From Methylobacterium radiodurans (GTDB lineage Bacteria; Pseudomonadota; Alphaproteobacteria; Rhizobiales; Beijerinckiaceae): a stretch of 64,000 nucleotides of DNA. The DNA is taken from contig NZ_CP029551.1 of the NCBI RefSeq assembly GCF_003173735.1, positions 2,566,001-2,630,000 of the forward strand. The letters run 5' to 3'. The translations under genes and the position numbers were made by a program. The notes beneath the pieces are model-generated. The model searched no databases. It was not told the origin of the DNA and was given only the letters and a program-made list of their open reading frames with translations. Below are positions 1-8,975 of the stretch, piece by piece (position 1 is the stretch's first letter; each line of letters opens with the position of its first letter).

Positions 1-594
1 GCCACCGCCCGCCGCCTGGGCGCGGTCGTCACCGCCACCGACGTGCGTCCGGCGACGAAGGAGCAGGTCGAATCGCTCGGCGCGAAGTTCGTCGCCGTGG
101 AGGACGACGAGTTCAAGCAGGCCGAGACCGCGGGCGGCTACGCCAAGGAGATGTCGGCCGAGTACCAGCGCAAGCAGGCCGACCTCGTGAAGGGCCACAT
201 CGCCAAGCAGGACATCGTCATCACCACGGCGCTGATCCCGGGCCGCCCCGCGCCGAAGCTCGTCTCCGAGGAGATGGTCGCCTCGATGAAGCCGGGGTCG
301 GTGCTGGTCGATCTCGCGGTCGAGCGCGGCGGCAACGTTGCGGGCGCCAAGGCGGGTGAGATCGTCACCACGGCGAACGGCGCGAAGATCGTCGGGCACC
401 TCAACGTGCCGGGCCGCCTCGCGGCGACCGCCTCCGCCCTCTACGCGCGCAACCTCTACGCCTTCCTCGAGACGCTGATCGACAAGGAATCGAAGGCGCT
501 CGCGATCAAGTGGGACGACGAGCTGGTCAAGGCCACGAACCTCACCCGCGACGGTCAGGTCGTCCACCCGTCCTTCCAGCCCAAAGCGGCCTGA
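1..594 (+). CDS. pntAA: NAD(P) transhydrogenase subunit alpha, part 1 (PntAA), 3' portion
   Basis: The frame is open from the first base, so this is the C-terminal ~197 residues of a gene that starts outside the window. The product is the soluble NAD(H)-binding domain I of the proton-translocating transhydrogenase, which exchanges hydride between NADH and NADP+ at the cytoplasmic face. Visible family features are the segment ending in [15 protein letters not shown] and the loop [14 protein letters not shown], both typical of PntA. It stops 18 bases before pntAB and shares its operon with pntAB and pntB. The split alpha subunit (two genes) is usual in alphaproteobacteria. Confidence 0.95.
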   Translation, partial: ATARRLGAVVTATDVRPATKEQVESLGAKFVAVEDDEFKQAETAGGYAKEMSAEYQRKQADLVKGHIAKQDIVITTALIPGRPAPKLVSEEMVASMKPGSVLVDLAVERGGNVAGAKAGEIVTTANGAKIVGHLNVPGRLAATASALYARNLYAFLETLIDKESKALAIKWDDELVKATNLTRDGQVVHPSFQPKAA

Positions 595-612
595 TTCCGC
601 GGAGATCCCCGA

Positions 613-1062
613 ATGGCTACCATCCCCCCCGATCAGGCGGCGGACCAGACGCGCATCCTGGCCGACACCGCCCGGGCCGCCGCCGCGGCCGCCCGCAACG
701 CCGCCGACCAAGCCCAGGCGATCGCCGATGGGCTCGGCCACGGCCTCAGCGCCGCCACGCACGGCGCCGTCGACCCCACCGTGTTCCGCCTTGCGATCTT
801 CGTGCTGGCGATCTTCGTCGGCTACTATGTGGTCTGGTCGGTGACCCCGGCCCTCCACACCCCGCTCATGTCCGTCACCAACGCGATTTCGTCGGTGATC
901 ATCGTCGGCGCGCTGCTCGCCGTGGGCGTGCCCTACATCGAGAAAGGCAGCGGCTGGGCCCGCTTCTTCGGCTTCATCGGCATCGTGCTGGCCTCCGTGA
1001 ACATCTTCGGCGGCTTCCTCGTCACGCAGCGCATGCTCGCCATGTACAAGAAGAAAGCCTGA
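613..1062 (+). CDS. pntAB: NAD(P) transhydrogenase subunit alpha, part 2 (PntAB)
   Basis: This encodes the 149-aa membrane part of the alpha subunit. An Ala-rich N-terminal tail of about 55 residues precedes hydrophobic segments near residues 57-77, 88-106 and 114-135, ending in a basic KKKA tail. It contributes to the proton channel (domain II) together with PntB. The start ATG has GGAG about 9 bases upstream. It lies between pntAA and pntB, with only 4 bases before the pntB start, so translation is probably coupled. Confidence 0.93.
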   Translation: MATIPPDQAADQTRILADTARAAAAAARNAADQAQAIADGLGHGLSAATHGAVDPTVFRLAIFVLAIFVGYYVVWSVTPALHTPLMSVTNAISSVIIVGALLAVGVPYIEKGSGWARFFGFIGIVLASVNIFGGFLVTQRMLAMYKKKA

Positions 1063-1066
1063 GCCG

Positions 1067-2467
1067 ATGTCCGAGAACATCTCCTCCCTTCTCTACATCG
1101 TCGCCGGCGTCCTGTTCATCATGGCGCTGCGGGGGCTCTCGCACCCCACGACCTCCCGCCAGGGCAACCTCTACGGCATGGTGGGCATGGGGCTCGCCGT
1201 GCTCACCACGCTGATCGGCCATCCGCCGGCCGGCGCCGCCGCGTGGTTCATCGTGCTGCTCGGCCTCGCCATCGGCGGCGGCGCGGGCGCGGTGATCGCC
1301 AAGCGCGTGCCGATGACGGCGATGCCGCAGCTCGTCGCCGCCTTCCACTCGCTCGTCGGCCTCGCGGCCGTCGCCGTGGCGGCCGGCGCGCTCTACGCGC
1401 CGCAAGCCTTCGGCATCATCGAGAACGGGCACTTCCACAAGCAGTCGCTGTTTGAGATGGGCCTTGGCGTGGCAATCGGCGCGATCACCTTCACGGGTTC
1501 GGTCATCGCCTTCGCCAAGCTCGACGGCCGCATGTCCGGCAAGCCGATCATGCTGCCGCAGCGCCACCTCATCAACGCGCTGCTCGCCGGCGCGCTGGTG
1601 GTCCTGCTCGCGCTGTTCATCGGCACCGAGTCGAAGTTCCTGTTCTGGCTGATCGTGATCCTGTCGCTGGTGCTCGGCGGCCTGATCATCATCCCGATCG
1701 GCGGCGCCGACATGCCCGTCGTCGTCTCGATGCTGAACTCGTACTCGGGCTGGGCGGCGGCCGGCATCGGCTTCACCCTGGGCAACCTCGCGCTCATCAT
1801 CACGGGCGCGCTGGTCGGCTCCTCGGGCGCGATCCTGTCCTACATCATGTGCCACGCGATGAACCGCTCGTTCATCTCGGTCATCCTCGGCGGCTTCGGC
1901 GGCGATGCCGCCGCAGCGGCCGGCGGCGGACAGGTCGAGACCCGGCCCGTGAAGCAGGGCTCGGCGGACGACGCGGCCTACATCATGAAGAACGCCGAGC
2001 GCGTGATCATCGTGCCGGGCTACGGCATGGCGGTGGCGCAGGCCCAACACTCGCTTCGCGAGATGGCCGACCTTCTCAAGAAGGAGGGCGTGGACGTGAA
2101 GTACGCGATCCACCCCGTCGCGGGCCGCATGCCGGGCCACATGAACGTGCTGCTGGCGGAAGCCAACGTGCCCTACGACGAGGTGTTCGAGCTGGAGGAC
2201 ATCAACGGCGAGTTCCCGCAGGCGGACGTCGCCTTCGTGATCGGCGCCAACGACGTCACCAACCCGGCCGCCAAGACCGACAAGGCCTCGCCGATCTACG
2301 GCATGCCGATCCTCGACGTGGAGAAGGCCAAGACCGTGCTCTTCATCAAGCGCGGCATGGGCTCCGGCTACGCCGGCGTCGAGAACGAGGTCTTCTTCCG
2401 CGACAACACCATGATGCTGTTCGGCGACGCCAAGAAGGTCGTCGATTCGATCCTCAAGAACCTCTGA
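1067..2467 (+). CDS. pntB: NAD(P) transhydrogenase subunit beta (PntB)
   Basis: The 466-aa beta subunit has eight or nine hydrophobic segments in the first ~260 residues (proton-translocating domain II) and a C-terminal NADP(H)-binding domain III. Domain III shows the fingerprint VIIVPGYGMAVAQAQ at about residue 315 and the later GANDVTNPAA and KRGMGSGYAGVEN motifs. The enzyme couples NADPH formation to the proton gradient. It is the last gene of the pnt operon and is followed by a palindromic region that could terminate transcription. Confidence 0.96.
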   Translation: MSENISSLLYIVAGVLFIMALRGLSHPTTSRQGNLYGMVGMGLAVLTTLIGHPPAGAAAWFIVLLGLAIGGGAGAVIAKRVPMTAMPQLVAAFHSLVGLAAVAVAAGALYAPQAFGIIENGHFHKQSLFEMGLGVAIGAITFTGSVIAFAKLDGRMSGKPIMLPQRHLINALLAGALVVLLALFIGTESKFLFWLIVILSLVLGGLIIIPIGGADMPVVVSMLNSYSGWAAAGIGFTLGNLALIITGALVGSSGAILSYIMCHAMNRSFISVILGGFGGDAAAAAGGGQVETRPVKQGSADDAAYIMKNAERVIIVPGYGMAVAQAQHSLREMADLLKKEGVDVKYAIHPVAGRMPGHMNVLLAEANVPYDEVFELEDINGEFPQADVAFVIGANDVTNPAAKTDKASPIYGMPILDVEKAKTVLFIKRGMGSGYAGVENEVFFRDNTMMLFGDAKKVVDSILKNL

Positions 2468-2477
2468 TCCGGAGGAT

Positions 2478-2655
2478 CCCAAGGGCCTCGGGCCCTTGGG
2501 CGGGGTCCCGGGGCGGAGCCTCAGGTTGGAACTGCCGTCCCGGCTCCGCCGGGTCGGTGGTTCCAAATGCAGGGTTCCACCCTGCACCCGCCGAAGGTCT
2601 CGACCTTTGGAATCCATGACCTTCCCGGCGGGGCGGCCAACGATGGCCGCCCCGC
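2478..2655. repeat. Nested palindromic intergenic element, possible terminator
   Basis: Several perfect inverted repeats sit in the 239 bases between pntB and recJ. CCCAAGGGCC/GGCCCTTGGG (2478-2500) is followed by an outer pair GGTTCCAAA/TTTGGAATCC (2559-2567 and 2606-2615). That pair encloses TGCAGGGT-TCC-ACCCTGCA (2568-2586) and an AAGGT/ACCTT stem. Last comes a 12-bp stem GCGGGGCGGCCA/TGGCCGCCCCGC with an ACGA loop (2628-2655). The structure resembles dispersed REP-like intergenic repeats of methylobacteria and could also end the pnt transcript, although no long T run follows. Confidence 0.6.
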
Positions 2656-2706
2656 TGTCGTTTCCGGGCGGCAGCATGGCGGCCGGCTCCGCGCTATGAT
2701 CCCGCC

Positions 2707-4515
2707 GTGCTCGCCCAAACGCCTCCGCCCCGTCCCTTCCTCGGCGTCGCCGCCTCGATCCAGGGGCGGGCCTGGCGCGAGCGCTGCGCCGACCCGTCCG
2801 CGCAGGCCGATGCGGCCCTGATGGTCCAGGCCTACGGGCTGCCCGAGCTGCTGGCCCGCGTGCTCGCCGGCCGCGGCATCCGCCCCGACCGCGCCGAGGC
2901 GTATCTGCATCCGCGCCTGCGGGAGCTGATGCCGGACCCGGACAGCCTGCTCGACATGGAGATCGCCGCCAAGCGCATCGCCCGCGCGGTCCGTCGCGGC
3001 GAGGTCGTGGCGGTATTCGGCGACTACGACGTGGACGGCGCCGCGAGCGCGGCCCTGCTCGCCGGCTACCTGCAAGGCCTCGGCGTCACCGCCCGCATCC
3101 ACATCCCGGACCGGATCACCGAGGGCTACGGGCCGAATGTCGGCGCCGTGCGGGCGCTCGCCGCGGAGGGCGCGAGCCTCCTTGTCTGCGTCGATTGCGG
3201 CACCAGCGGCCACGGCCCCCTGGAGGAGGCGGAGAAGCTCGGCCTCGACGTCGTCGTGCTCGACCACCACGCCGCCTCCGAGATGCTGCCGCCCGTGCGC
3301 GCGGTGGTGAACCCGAACCGCCTCGACGACCTCTCCGGCCTCGGCCATCTCTGCGCGGCCGGTGTGGTCTTCCTGACGCTGGTGGCGGTGAACCGCGTGC
3401 TGCGGCGCGAGGGATTCTTCGGCGGCAGCCTGACCGAGCCGAAGCTCACCGACGCCCTCGACCTCGTGGCTCTGGCGACCGTCGCCGACGTGGTCCCGCT
3501 GACGGGGCTCAACCGCGCCTTCGTGGTCCAGGGCCTCACCGTGATGCGCGGCCGCGGGCGCACCGGCCTCGCCGCCCTGTTCGATGCCGCCTCCCTCGAC
3601 GGGCCGCCGGAGGCCTGGCATCTCGGCTACCTGCTCGGTCCCCGCATCAACGCGGGCGGCCGCATCGGCGACGCGAGCCTCGGCGCGCGGCTTCTCCTCA
3701 GCGCCGACAGTCTGGAGGCGGTGCGGATCGCCGCCGAGCTGGACCGGCTCAACCGCGAGCGCCAGCTCATCGAGGCGCAGGCGGTGGCCGACGCCGAGGC
3801 CGCGATGGACCGGGTCCTCAGCCTCGACCCGGACCGCCCGGTGCTCGTCGCGGGCAGCGCCGACTGGCATCCCGGCGTAGTCGGGCTGATCGCCGCCCGC
3901 CTGAAGGAGCGCTTCGGCCGCCCGGCCTTCGCCTTCGCCCTGCGTCCGGACGGGACGAGCACGGGCTCCGGCCGCTCGGTCGCGGGCGCCGATCTGGGCG
4001 CGGCGGTGCGGGCCTGCGTCGATGCCGGGCTCGCCGCCAAGGGCGGCGGCCACGCCATGGCGGCGGGCGTGACGCTCCAGGGGCAGGACCTCACCCGCTT
4101 CGAGGCCCACTTGACCGAGTGCCTTGCGGCGGCCGTCGCCGAGGCGCGTGCGGCGGACGTGCTCCTGATCGACGGGACGCTCAGCGCGGGCGGGGCGACC
4201 GCCGAGACCGTGCGGCTGATCCAGCGGGCCGGTCCCTTCGGCCAGGGCGCGCCGGAGCCCGTCTTCGCGTTGGCCAACCACCGCATCGTCGATGCGGGGG
4301 TGGTGGGCACGAGCCATGTCCGGGCGCGGCTCCGCAGCCGCGACGGTCAGCTCATCGGCGCGATCAGCTTCCGCACAGCCCAGGGCCCGCTCGGCCGCGC
4401 GCTCCTCGGCGCGATCGGCCGGGAATGCCACGTCGCCGGCACGCTCTCTTGCGACCGCTGGCGCGGGGCGGAACGGGCGCAGCTGCGCATCTGCGACCTC
4501 GCGCCTGCCGATTGA
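2707..4515 (+). CDS. recJ: Single-stranded-DNA-specific exonuclease RecJ
   Basis: A 602-aa DHH-family 5'-3' single-strand exonuclease acting in RecF-pathway recombination and repair. Motif I FGDYDVDGAASAALL lies near residue 100, DHH in VVLDHHAAS near residue 185, and the DHHA1 motif KGGGHAMAAGVTL near residue 445, with a C-terminal OB-like region. GTG is taken as start because the protein then begins with the usual RecJ N-terminus (PFLGVAASIQGRAW). No neighbour suggests a specialised role. Confidence 0.95.
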   Translation: MLAQTPPPRPFLGVAASIQGRAWRERCADPSAQADAALMVQAYGLPELLARVLAGRGIRPDRAEAYLHPRLRELMPDPDSLLDMEIAAKRIARAVRRGEVVAVFGDYDVDGAASAALLAGYLQGLGVTARIHIPDRITEGYGPNVGAVRALAAEGASLLVCVDCGTSGHGPLEEAEKLGLDVVVLDHHAASEMLPPVRAVVNPNRLDDLSGLGHLCAAGVVFLTLVAVNRVLRREGFFGGSLTEPKLTDALDLVALATVADVVPLTGLNRAFVVQGLTVMRGRGRTGLAALFDAASLDGPPEAWHLGYLLGPRINAGGRIGDASLGARLLLSADSLEAVRIAAELDRLNRERQLIEAQAVADAEAAMDRVLSLDPDRPVLVAGSADWHPGVVGLIAARLKERFGRPAFAFALRPDGTSTGSGRSVAGADLGAAVRACVDAGLAAKGGGHAMAAGVTLQGQDLTRFEAHLTECLAAAVAEARAADVLLIDGTLSAGGATAETVRLIQRAGPFGQGAPEPVFALANHRIVDAGVVGTSHVRARLRSRDGQLIGAISFRTAQGPLGRALLGAIGRECHVAGTLSCDRWRGAERAQLRICDLAPAD

Positions 4516-4596
4516 GTGCGGGCGCAACGAGGCTGTTGACTCCGCGGCGGCCCCCAACCATAAGACCCCGGCGCGGCCCGGACGGGCCGCTCGTTT

Positions 4597-4680
4597 GGGG
4601 GAATGTCCCGAGCGGCAAAGGGGGCGGACTGTAAATCCGCTGCGTAAGCTTCGAAGGTTCGAGTCCTTCTTCCCCCACCA
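4597..4680 (+). tRNA. tRNA-Tyr (anticodon GTA)
   Basis: An 84-nt class II tRNA. The acceptor stem GGGGGAA pairs with TTCCCCC and is followed by A and an encoded CCA. The anticodon stem GCGGA/TCCGC carries GTA at 4631-4633, a long variable arm follows, and the T arm is GAAGG-TTCGAGT-CCTTC. It precedes tRNA-Gly by 76 bases. Confidence 0.97.
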
Positions 4681-4756
4681 AACGATCCTACGAATTGTCG
4701 GACAGCCTAGCGGTTCGCTTCTCAAGCGTCCCGCTTCATGCTATCCGGCAGGGCGT

Positions 4757-4830
4757 GCGGGTGTAGCTCAATGGTAGAGCAGCAGCCTTCCAAGCTGAAT
4801 ACGAGGGTTCGATTCCCTTCACCCGCTCCA
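4757..4830 (+). tRNA. tRNA-Gly (anticodon TCC)
   Basis: A 74-nt tRNA with acceptor stem GCGGGTG/CACCCGC, discriminator T and encoded CCA. The anticodon TCC lies at 4789-4791 in the loop CTTCCAA and the T arm is GAGGG-TTCGATT-CCCTT. It probably shares a transcript with the upstream tRNA-Tyr. The 205 bases after it, up to the P-type ATPase stop, hold no recognisable gene. Confidence 0.97.
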
Positions 4831-5035
4831 AAATTCCGGGGCGAAAAGATCAGCCCGCGCGGGGGTTTTAGCCCTCAGGTCTTTCGCCCGGCCCTCATAA
4901 CCGCACCCGCCTGATAGCCGTGTCAGCTCTCATGGGGTGATGTCGCCAGGCGCGGCACAGGCCACCGTTCTGCCGACAGGCTCCGCCGCCGCTCCGTGTT
5001 TGTGCCGCATCGTCCACGACGCGCCAGCATCGACG

Positions 5036-7900
5036 TCAATGGACGTCGCGCTCAGCGTGCGGAACCTCAGGCCGCATCGCTCGGGCCACCACCTTCCTCA
5101 CCTCCTCTAGGATCAGCACGAGGCTGGCGACGGCGGTGCAGAACAGCCAGTCCCCGGCACTCAAGGCCACCGTGGAGAAGCCCTGCTGCAGCAGGGGCGT
5201 GTAGACGACGGCAGCCTGGAGCAGGAGCGTGACGATGATCGCGCCCCAGAGCCAACGGTTCCGGAACAAGCCCACAAACGCGCTCGCCCGTCCGGAGCGG
5301 GCGTTGAGGGCGTTGAAGAGCTGGCTCAGCACGAGCGTCGTGAAGGTCATGGTCTGCGCGTAGGCGAGGGTGCCTTGAGCCGGGAGATCTCGGCCCTCGA
5401 CCAGCCCGCCGGGCAGGCAGGCATCGAGCACGAACAGGCAGCAGCCCGCGGTTACGAGCCCGATGAAGCCGATATTCCACGCCATCGCGCCGGTCAGCAC
5501 GCCCTCGGCCCGGGGGCGCGGCGGTCGCGTCATCGCGGCCGGATCCGCCGGGTCGACAGCGAGGGCGAGCGCCGGCGCGCCGTCGGACACGAGATTGACC
5601 CATAGGATCTGCGTCGCCAGCAGCGGCAGCACCAACTCGCCGGCCGTGAAGGACAGGCCGAGGACGGAGGCGAGCAGCACGCCGAAAGCCATCGTCGCCA
5701 CCTCGCCGAAATTCGATGACAGCAGGTAGCGCAGGACCTTGCGGATGTTGGCGAAGATCGACCGGCCCTCCTCGACCGCCGCCACGATGGTGGCGAAGTT
5801 GTCGTCGGCGAGCACGATGTCGGCCGCCTCCCGGGACACGTCGGTGCCGGTCACCCCCATGGCGATGCCGATCTCCGCCGCCTTCAGGGCGGGCGCGTCG
5901 TTCACGCCGTCGCCGGTCATGGCGACGATGAGGCCGTTGCGCTGGAGCGCTCGGACGATCCGAAGCTTGTGCGCGGGCGCGACGCGGGCATAGACCGAGA
6001 TGGTGCGCACGGCCGCGTCGAGGCCCTGCGGCGACAACGCTTCGAGGTCCGCCCCCGAGAGGACGGTCCCGTCGCCGGGAATGCCGATCTCGGCCGCGAT
6101 CGCGGCAGCGGTGCGCGGATCGTCGCCCGTCAGCATCATCGGCCGGATGCCGGCGGCCCGGGCGCGGGCCACCGCCTCGCGCGCCTCCGGGCGGGGCGGG
6201 TCGCTCATGCCGACCAGGCCGAGGAAGACCAGATCCCGCTCGACGCTGTCGTCCGGCGGCGCGGCCTCGCCCGCCGGCAGGGATCGTTCGGCCACGCCCA
6301 GGGTGCGCAGGCCCCGCCCGGCGAGCGCCGCATTGGCGGCCAGGATGGCGTCGCGGCGCTCACCTGTGAGCGGCCGGTCCTGCGCACCGGCGCGCTCGCG
6401 CGTGCAGCGCGACAGGACCGTGTCGGGGGCGCCCTTCGCGGCGACGAGCCGCCGACCGTCGTCGCGGTGGACCGTGCTCATCCGGCGACGCTCCGAGGAG
6501 AACGGGATCTCAGCGACGCGGGCGAGGCGGCGGGAGAGGACGTCGAGGTCTAGCCCGGCATTCCGTGCGGCGAGGAGCAGGGCGCCCTCTGTCGGATCGC
6601 CCTGTACGGTCCAGCCGCCGTCGCGCCGCTGCAGCACGGCGTCGTTGGCGAGCGCGCCCGCGCGGAGCGCCGCCTCCACCTCGGCGCGGCGCTCCGCGTC
6701 CCGGTCGAGGCCCGCGGGGGCGGGATCGAAATCGATGGCACCGCCCGCCGTCACGACCGTCCGGACCATCATCTCGTTGCGGGTAAGGGTGCCGGTCTTG
6801 TCGGAGGCGATCACGTCGGCCGAGCCCAGGGTCTCCACCGCCGCGAGGCGACGCACGATCGCGTGCCGACGCGCCATCCGCAGCACGCCGAGGGAGAGGG
6901 CCGCCGTGACGATCGCCGGCAGGCCCTCCGGGACCGCCGCCACCGCGAGCGCGACGGCGAGGATCAGGGTATCGAGCAGGGCCGGGACGGTGCGGACACC
7001 TTCGGCGAAGATAATCGTCGCCGCCATGGCGGCCGCGATCACGAGGACCGCCAACCCGAGGCGCCGGCCGAGCCGGGCGAGGGCGGCCTGGAGAGGCGTG
7101 GTTTCCTCCGGCGTCGCGTTGAGCAGGCCGGCGATGTGCCCGAGTTCGGTCCGCATCCCGGTCGCCGTCACCACGCCGAGGCCCCTCCCGGCGCTGACCG
7201 TGGTGCCGCTGAACACCATGTTGCGCCGCTCCGCCAGGGCCGCGCCGGTGGCGAGGGCGGCGGTGTCCTTCGGCACCGGGACGCTCTCGCCGGTCAGGGC
7301 GGCCTCGTTCGTGCGCAGGGCATTCGCCTCGATCAGCCGTGCGTCGGCGGGGATCGCGTCACCCTCCTCGAGCCGGACGATGTCGCCGGGCACCAGCTCG
7401 GTGGCTGGGATCTCCCGCCGCACTCCGTCGCGGATCACCCGGGCCCGGGCCGCCGACATCCGCCGCAACGCCGCGATGGCCTGGGCGGCCCGCGCCTCCT
7501 GCACGTAGCCCATCGTGCCGTTGAGGAGCACGATGGCGAGGATCGCGAGGGCTTCGAAGGGCAGACCCGCTCGGTCGTCCCGCAAGGATTCCTCGACCCA
7601 GACACCCGCCGAGACAAAGGCGGCGACGACGAGAAGCAGGACCAGCGGGTCGGCGAATTGGGCGAGCAGCCGGCGCCAGGCCGGAACTGGCGGCCCGGCG
7701 CGCAGGGCGTTCGGGCCGGATCGCGCCGCCCGGGCGCGCACGGCCTCGCCGCCGAGCCCAGAGGCGGCGTCGGTCCCGAGGGCAGCCAGCACCGCCTCGA
7801 CGCGCAGGGTCTCGGGGCGAGCCGCGACGCGATCCGGCTCGTCTTCGGCCGCGCGGGGGAGGGACGCTCTCGTCTGCTCGCTCACCGGATCTCCCTCCAT
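5036..7900 (-). CDS. Cation-transporting P-type ATPase (Ca2+-type, PMR1/PacL-like)
   Basis: A 954-aa P2-type ATPase. The N-terminal cation-ATPase domain is followed by actuator motif ALTGESVPV, the TM4 motif PEGLP (type II), the phosphorylation site SDKTGTLT, hinge MTGDGVNDAPALK and the TM6 motif NLVSDGAPALALAVDP. It probably exports Ca2+ or a similar cation; the ion cannot be fixed by eye. ATG at 7900 has GAGAGG 8 bases upstream, but a GTG five codons later also has a good AGGGAG site. It is divergent from the universal stress gene. Bacterial Ca-type ATPases often sit in low-oxygen/stress clusters with Usp proteins, which fits here. Confidence 0.9.
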   Translation of the reverse strand: MEGDPVSEQTRASLPRAAEDEPDRVAARPETLRVEAVLAALGTDAASGLGGEAVRARAARSGPNALRAGPPVPAWRRLLAQFADPLVLLLVVAAFVSAGVWVEESLRDDRAGLPFEALAILAIVLLNGTMGYVQEARAAQAIAALRRMSAARARVIRDGVRREIPATELVPGDIVRLEEGDAIPADARLIEANALRTNEAALTGESVPVPKDTAALATGAALAERRNMVFSGTTVSAGRGLGVVTATGMRTELGHIAGLLNATPEETTPLQAALARLGRRLGLAVLVIAAAMAATIIFAEGVRTVPALLDTLILAVALAVAAVPEGLPAIVTAALSLGVLRMARRHAIVRRLAAVETLGSADVIASDKTGTLTRNEMMVRTVVTAGGAIDFDPAPAGLDRDAERRAEVEAALRAGALANDAVLQRRDGGWTVQGDPTEGALLLAARNAGLDLDVLSRRLARVAEIPFSSERRRMSTVHRDDGRRLVAAKGAPDTVLSRCTRERAGAQDRPLTGERRDAILAANAALAGRGLRTLGVAERSLPAGEAAPPDDSVERDLVFLGLVGMSDPPRPEAREAVARARAAGIRPMMLTGDDPRTAAAIAAEIGIPGDGTVLSGADLEALSPQGLDAAVRTISVYARVAPAHKLRIVRALQRNGLIVAMTGDGVNDAPALKAAEIGIAMGVTGTDVSREAADIVLADDNFATIVAAVEEGRSIFANIRKVLRYLLSSNFGEVATMAFGVLLASVLGLSFTAGELVLPLLATQILWVNLVSDGAPALALAVDPADPAAMTRPPRPRAEGVLTGAMAWNIGFIGLVTAGCCLFVLDACLPGGLVEGRDLPAQGTLAYAQTMTFTTLVLSQLFNALNARSGRASAFVGLFRNRWLWGAIIVTLLLQAAVVYTPLLQQGFSTVALSAGDWLFCTAVASLVLILEEVRKVVARAMRPEVPHAERDVH

Positions 7901-8028
7901 TGGCTGGCCTCTCAGCGGTGGCGTCCGCTTCGATCATCAATTGAGGAGGCGGCTCGGCCTCGATCCGGTGCACCGTGTGCGCGTGTCCGGGCGGCCGGAT
8001 CTCACCCTCTCACCGTGCGGGGATAGTC

Positions 8029-8871
8029 ATGATCGAGAACCTGCGGAACATCCTCGTCGCGCTGACCGAGCGGCTCGGCGACGAGACGCCCTCCAGCGCG
8101 CTCGCCTACGGCCTTTCTCTGGCGGAGGGTGCGCAGGCGCGCGTGACCGTCCAGGCGGTCTCGCTGCGGCTGGTCCTGCCGCATCCCTGGATCAGCCGCT
8201 TCGTCGCCATGGTGGTCGCCGCCGAGAACCGGCGGCTGCAGAGCCTGGCTCAGGAGGTGGTCGAGCGGGCTCGGGGCGATGCGAGCGCCGCCGGGATCCT
8301 GTGCACGCCGCTGGCCGAGCACCTGACCTACGACGACCTGCTGGCGAGCGTCACCGGTCAGGCGCGGATCCACGACCTCGCCGTGGTCGATGCCGAGCCG
8401 GAGGTGCTGGCGGGCAGCCGCGGCGTGATCGAGACCCTGCTCTTCGAGAGCGGTCGTCCGGTGATCGTCGTCCCGCGCGGCTGCGAGGCGGCCGCGCGGC
8501 GCCGGATCCTGGTGGCCTGGGACGGGAGCGCCCAGGCCGCCCGCGCGCTGCACGACGCCCTGCCGCTCCTCGTTCGCGCCGAGCACGTCGAGATCGTGGC
8601 GGTAGCCGGCGAGAAGGACCTGTCGCGGTCGGTGCCGGGCGCCGAGGTGGCGCCGGGCCTCGCGCATCATGGGGTGCCGGTGACCGTCACCAATCTGCCG
8701 GTCGGGGACGGGGACGTCGCCGGGACCCTGCGCCGGCACGTGACGGCGATGGGGGCCGACCTGATCGTGATGGGCGGCTACGTGCACTCGCCCCTGCGCG
8801 AGATGGTGCTCGGCGGGACGACGCGGGAGATGCTGCGTTCCTCCCCGGTCCCGCTCCTGATGGCGCATTGA
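8029..8871 (+). CDS. Universal stress protein, tandem UspA domains
   Basis: A 280-aa protein with two Usp folds. The first begins NILVALTERLG and lacks an obvious nucleotide loop. The second begins RRILVAWDGSAQAARALHD near residue 155 and ends with the ATP-binding pattern GGYVHSPLREMVLGG and PVPLLMAH. Such proteins help survival under energy or oxygen limitation. The ATG at 8029 follows GGGGAT; upstream extension would add a non-Usp-like, Arg-rich stretch. It lies between the divergent P-type ATPase and the convergent xfp operon. Confidence 0.9.
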   Translation: MIENLRNILVALTERLGDETPSSALAYGLSLAEGAQARVTVQAVSLRLVLPHPWISRFVAMVVAAENRRLQSLAQEVVERARGDASAAGILCTPLAEHLTYDDLLASVTGQARIHDLAVVDAEPEVLAGSRGVIETLLFESGRPVIVVPRGCEAAARRRILVAWDGSAQAARALHDALPLLVRAEHVEIVAVAGEKDLSRSVPGAEVAPGLAHHGVPVTVTNLPVGDGDVAGTLRRHVTAMGADLIVMGGYVHSPLREMVLGGTTREMLRSSPVPLLMAH

Positions 8872-8975
8872 CGGGCGCCCATTCTCGCGGGCCTGTCGGG
8901 GGGAGGGGTCGCGCGGGCCGTCTCCTGTCCCCGCAGGCGGGGAGAAGCCCAAGCTGCGCGTCGCGAACCGGCGCC

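Noticed and set aside
1022..2677. Minus-strand open frame of about 550 codons opposite pntB
   Set aside because: His/Arg/Asp-rich shadow; pntB on the other strand has clear family motifs along its length.
2521..4725. Minus-strand open frame of about 730 codons opposite recJ and tRNA-Tyr
   Set aside because: It runs through a tRNA gene and a palindromic repeat and has no protein-like features.
7925..7950. FNR/FixK box in the gap between the P-type ATPase and Usp genes
   Set aside because: CATCAATTGAGG looks suggestive, but the required TTGAT-N4-ATCAA spacing is not met.
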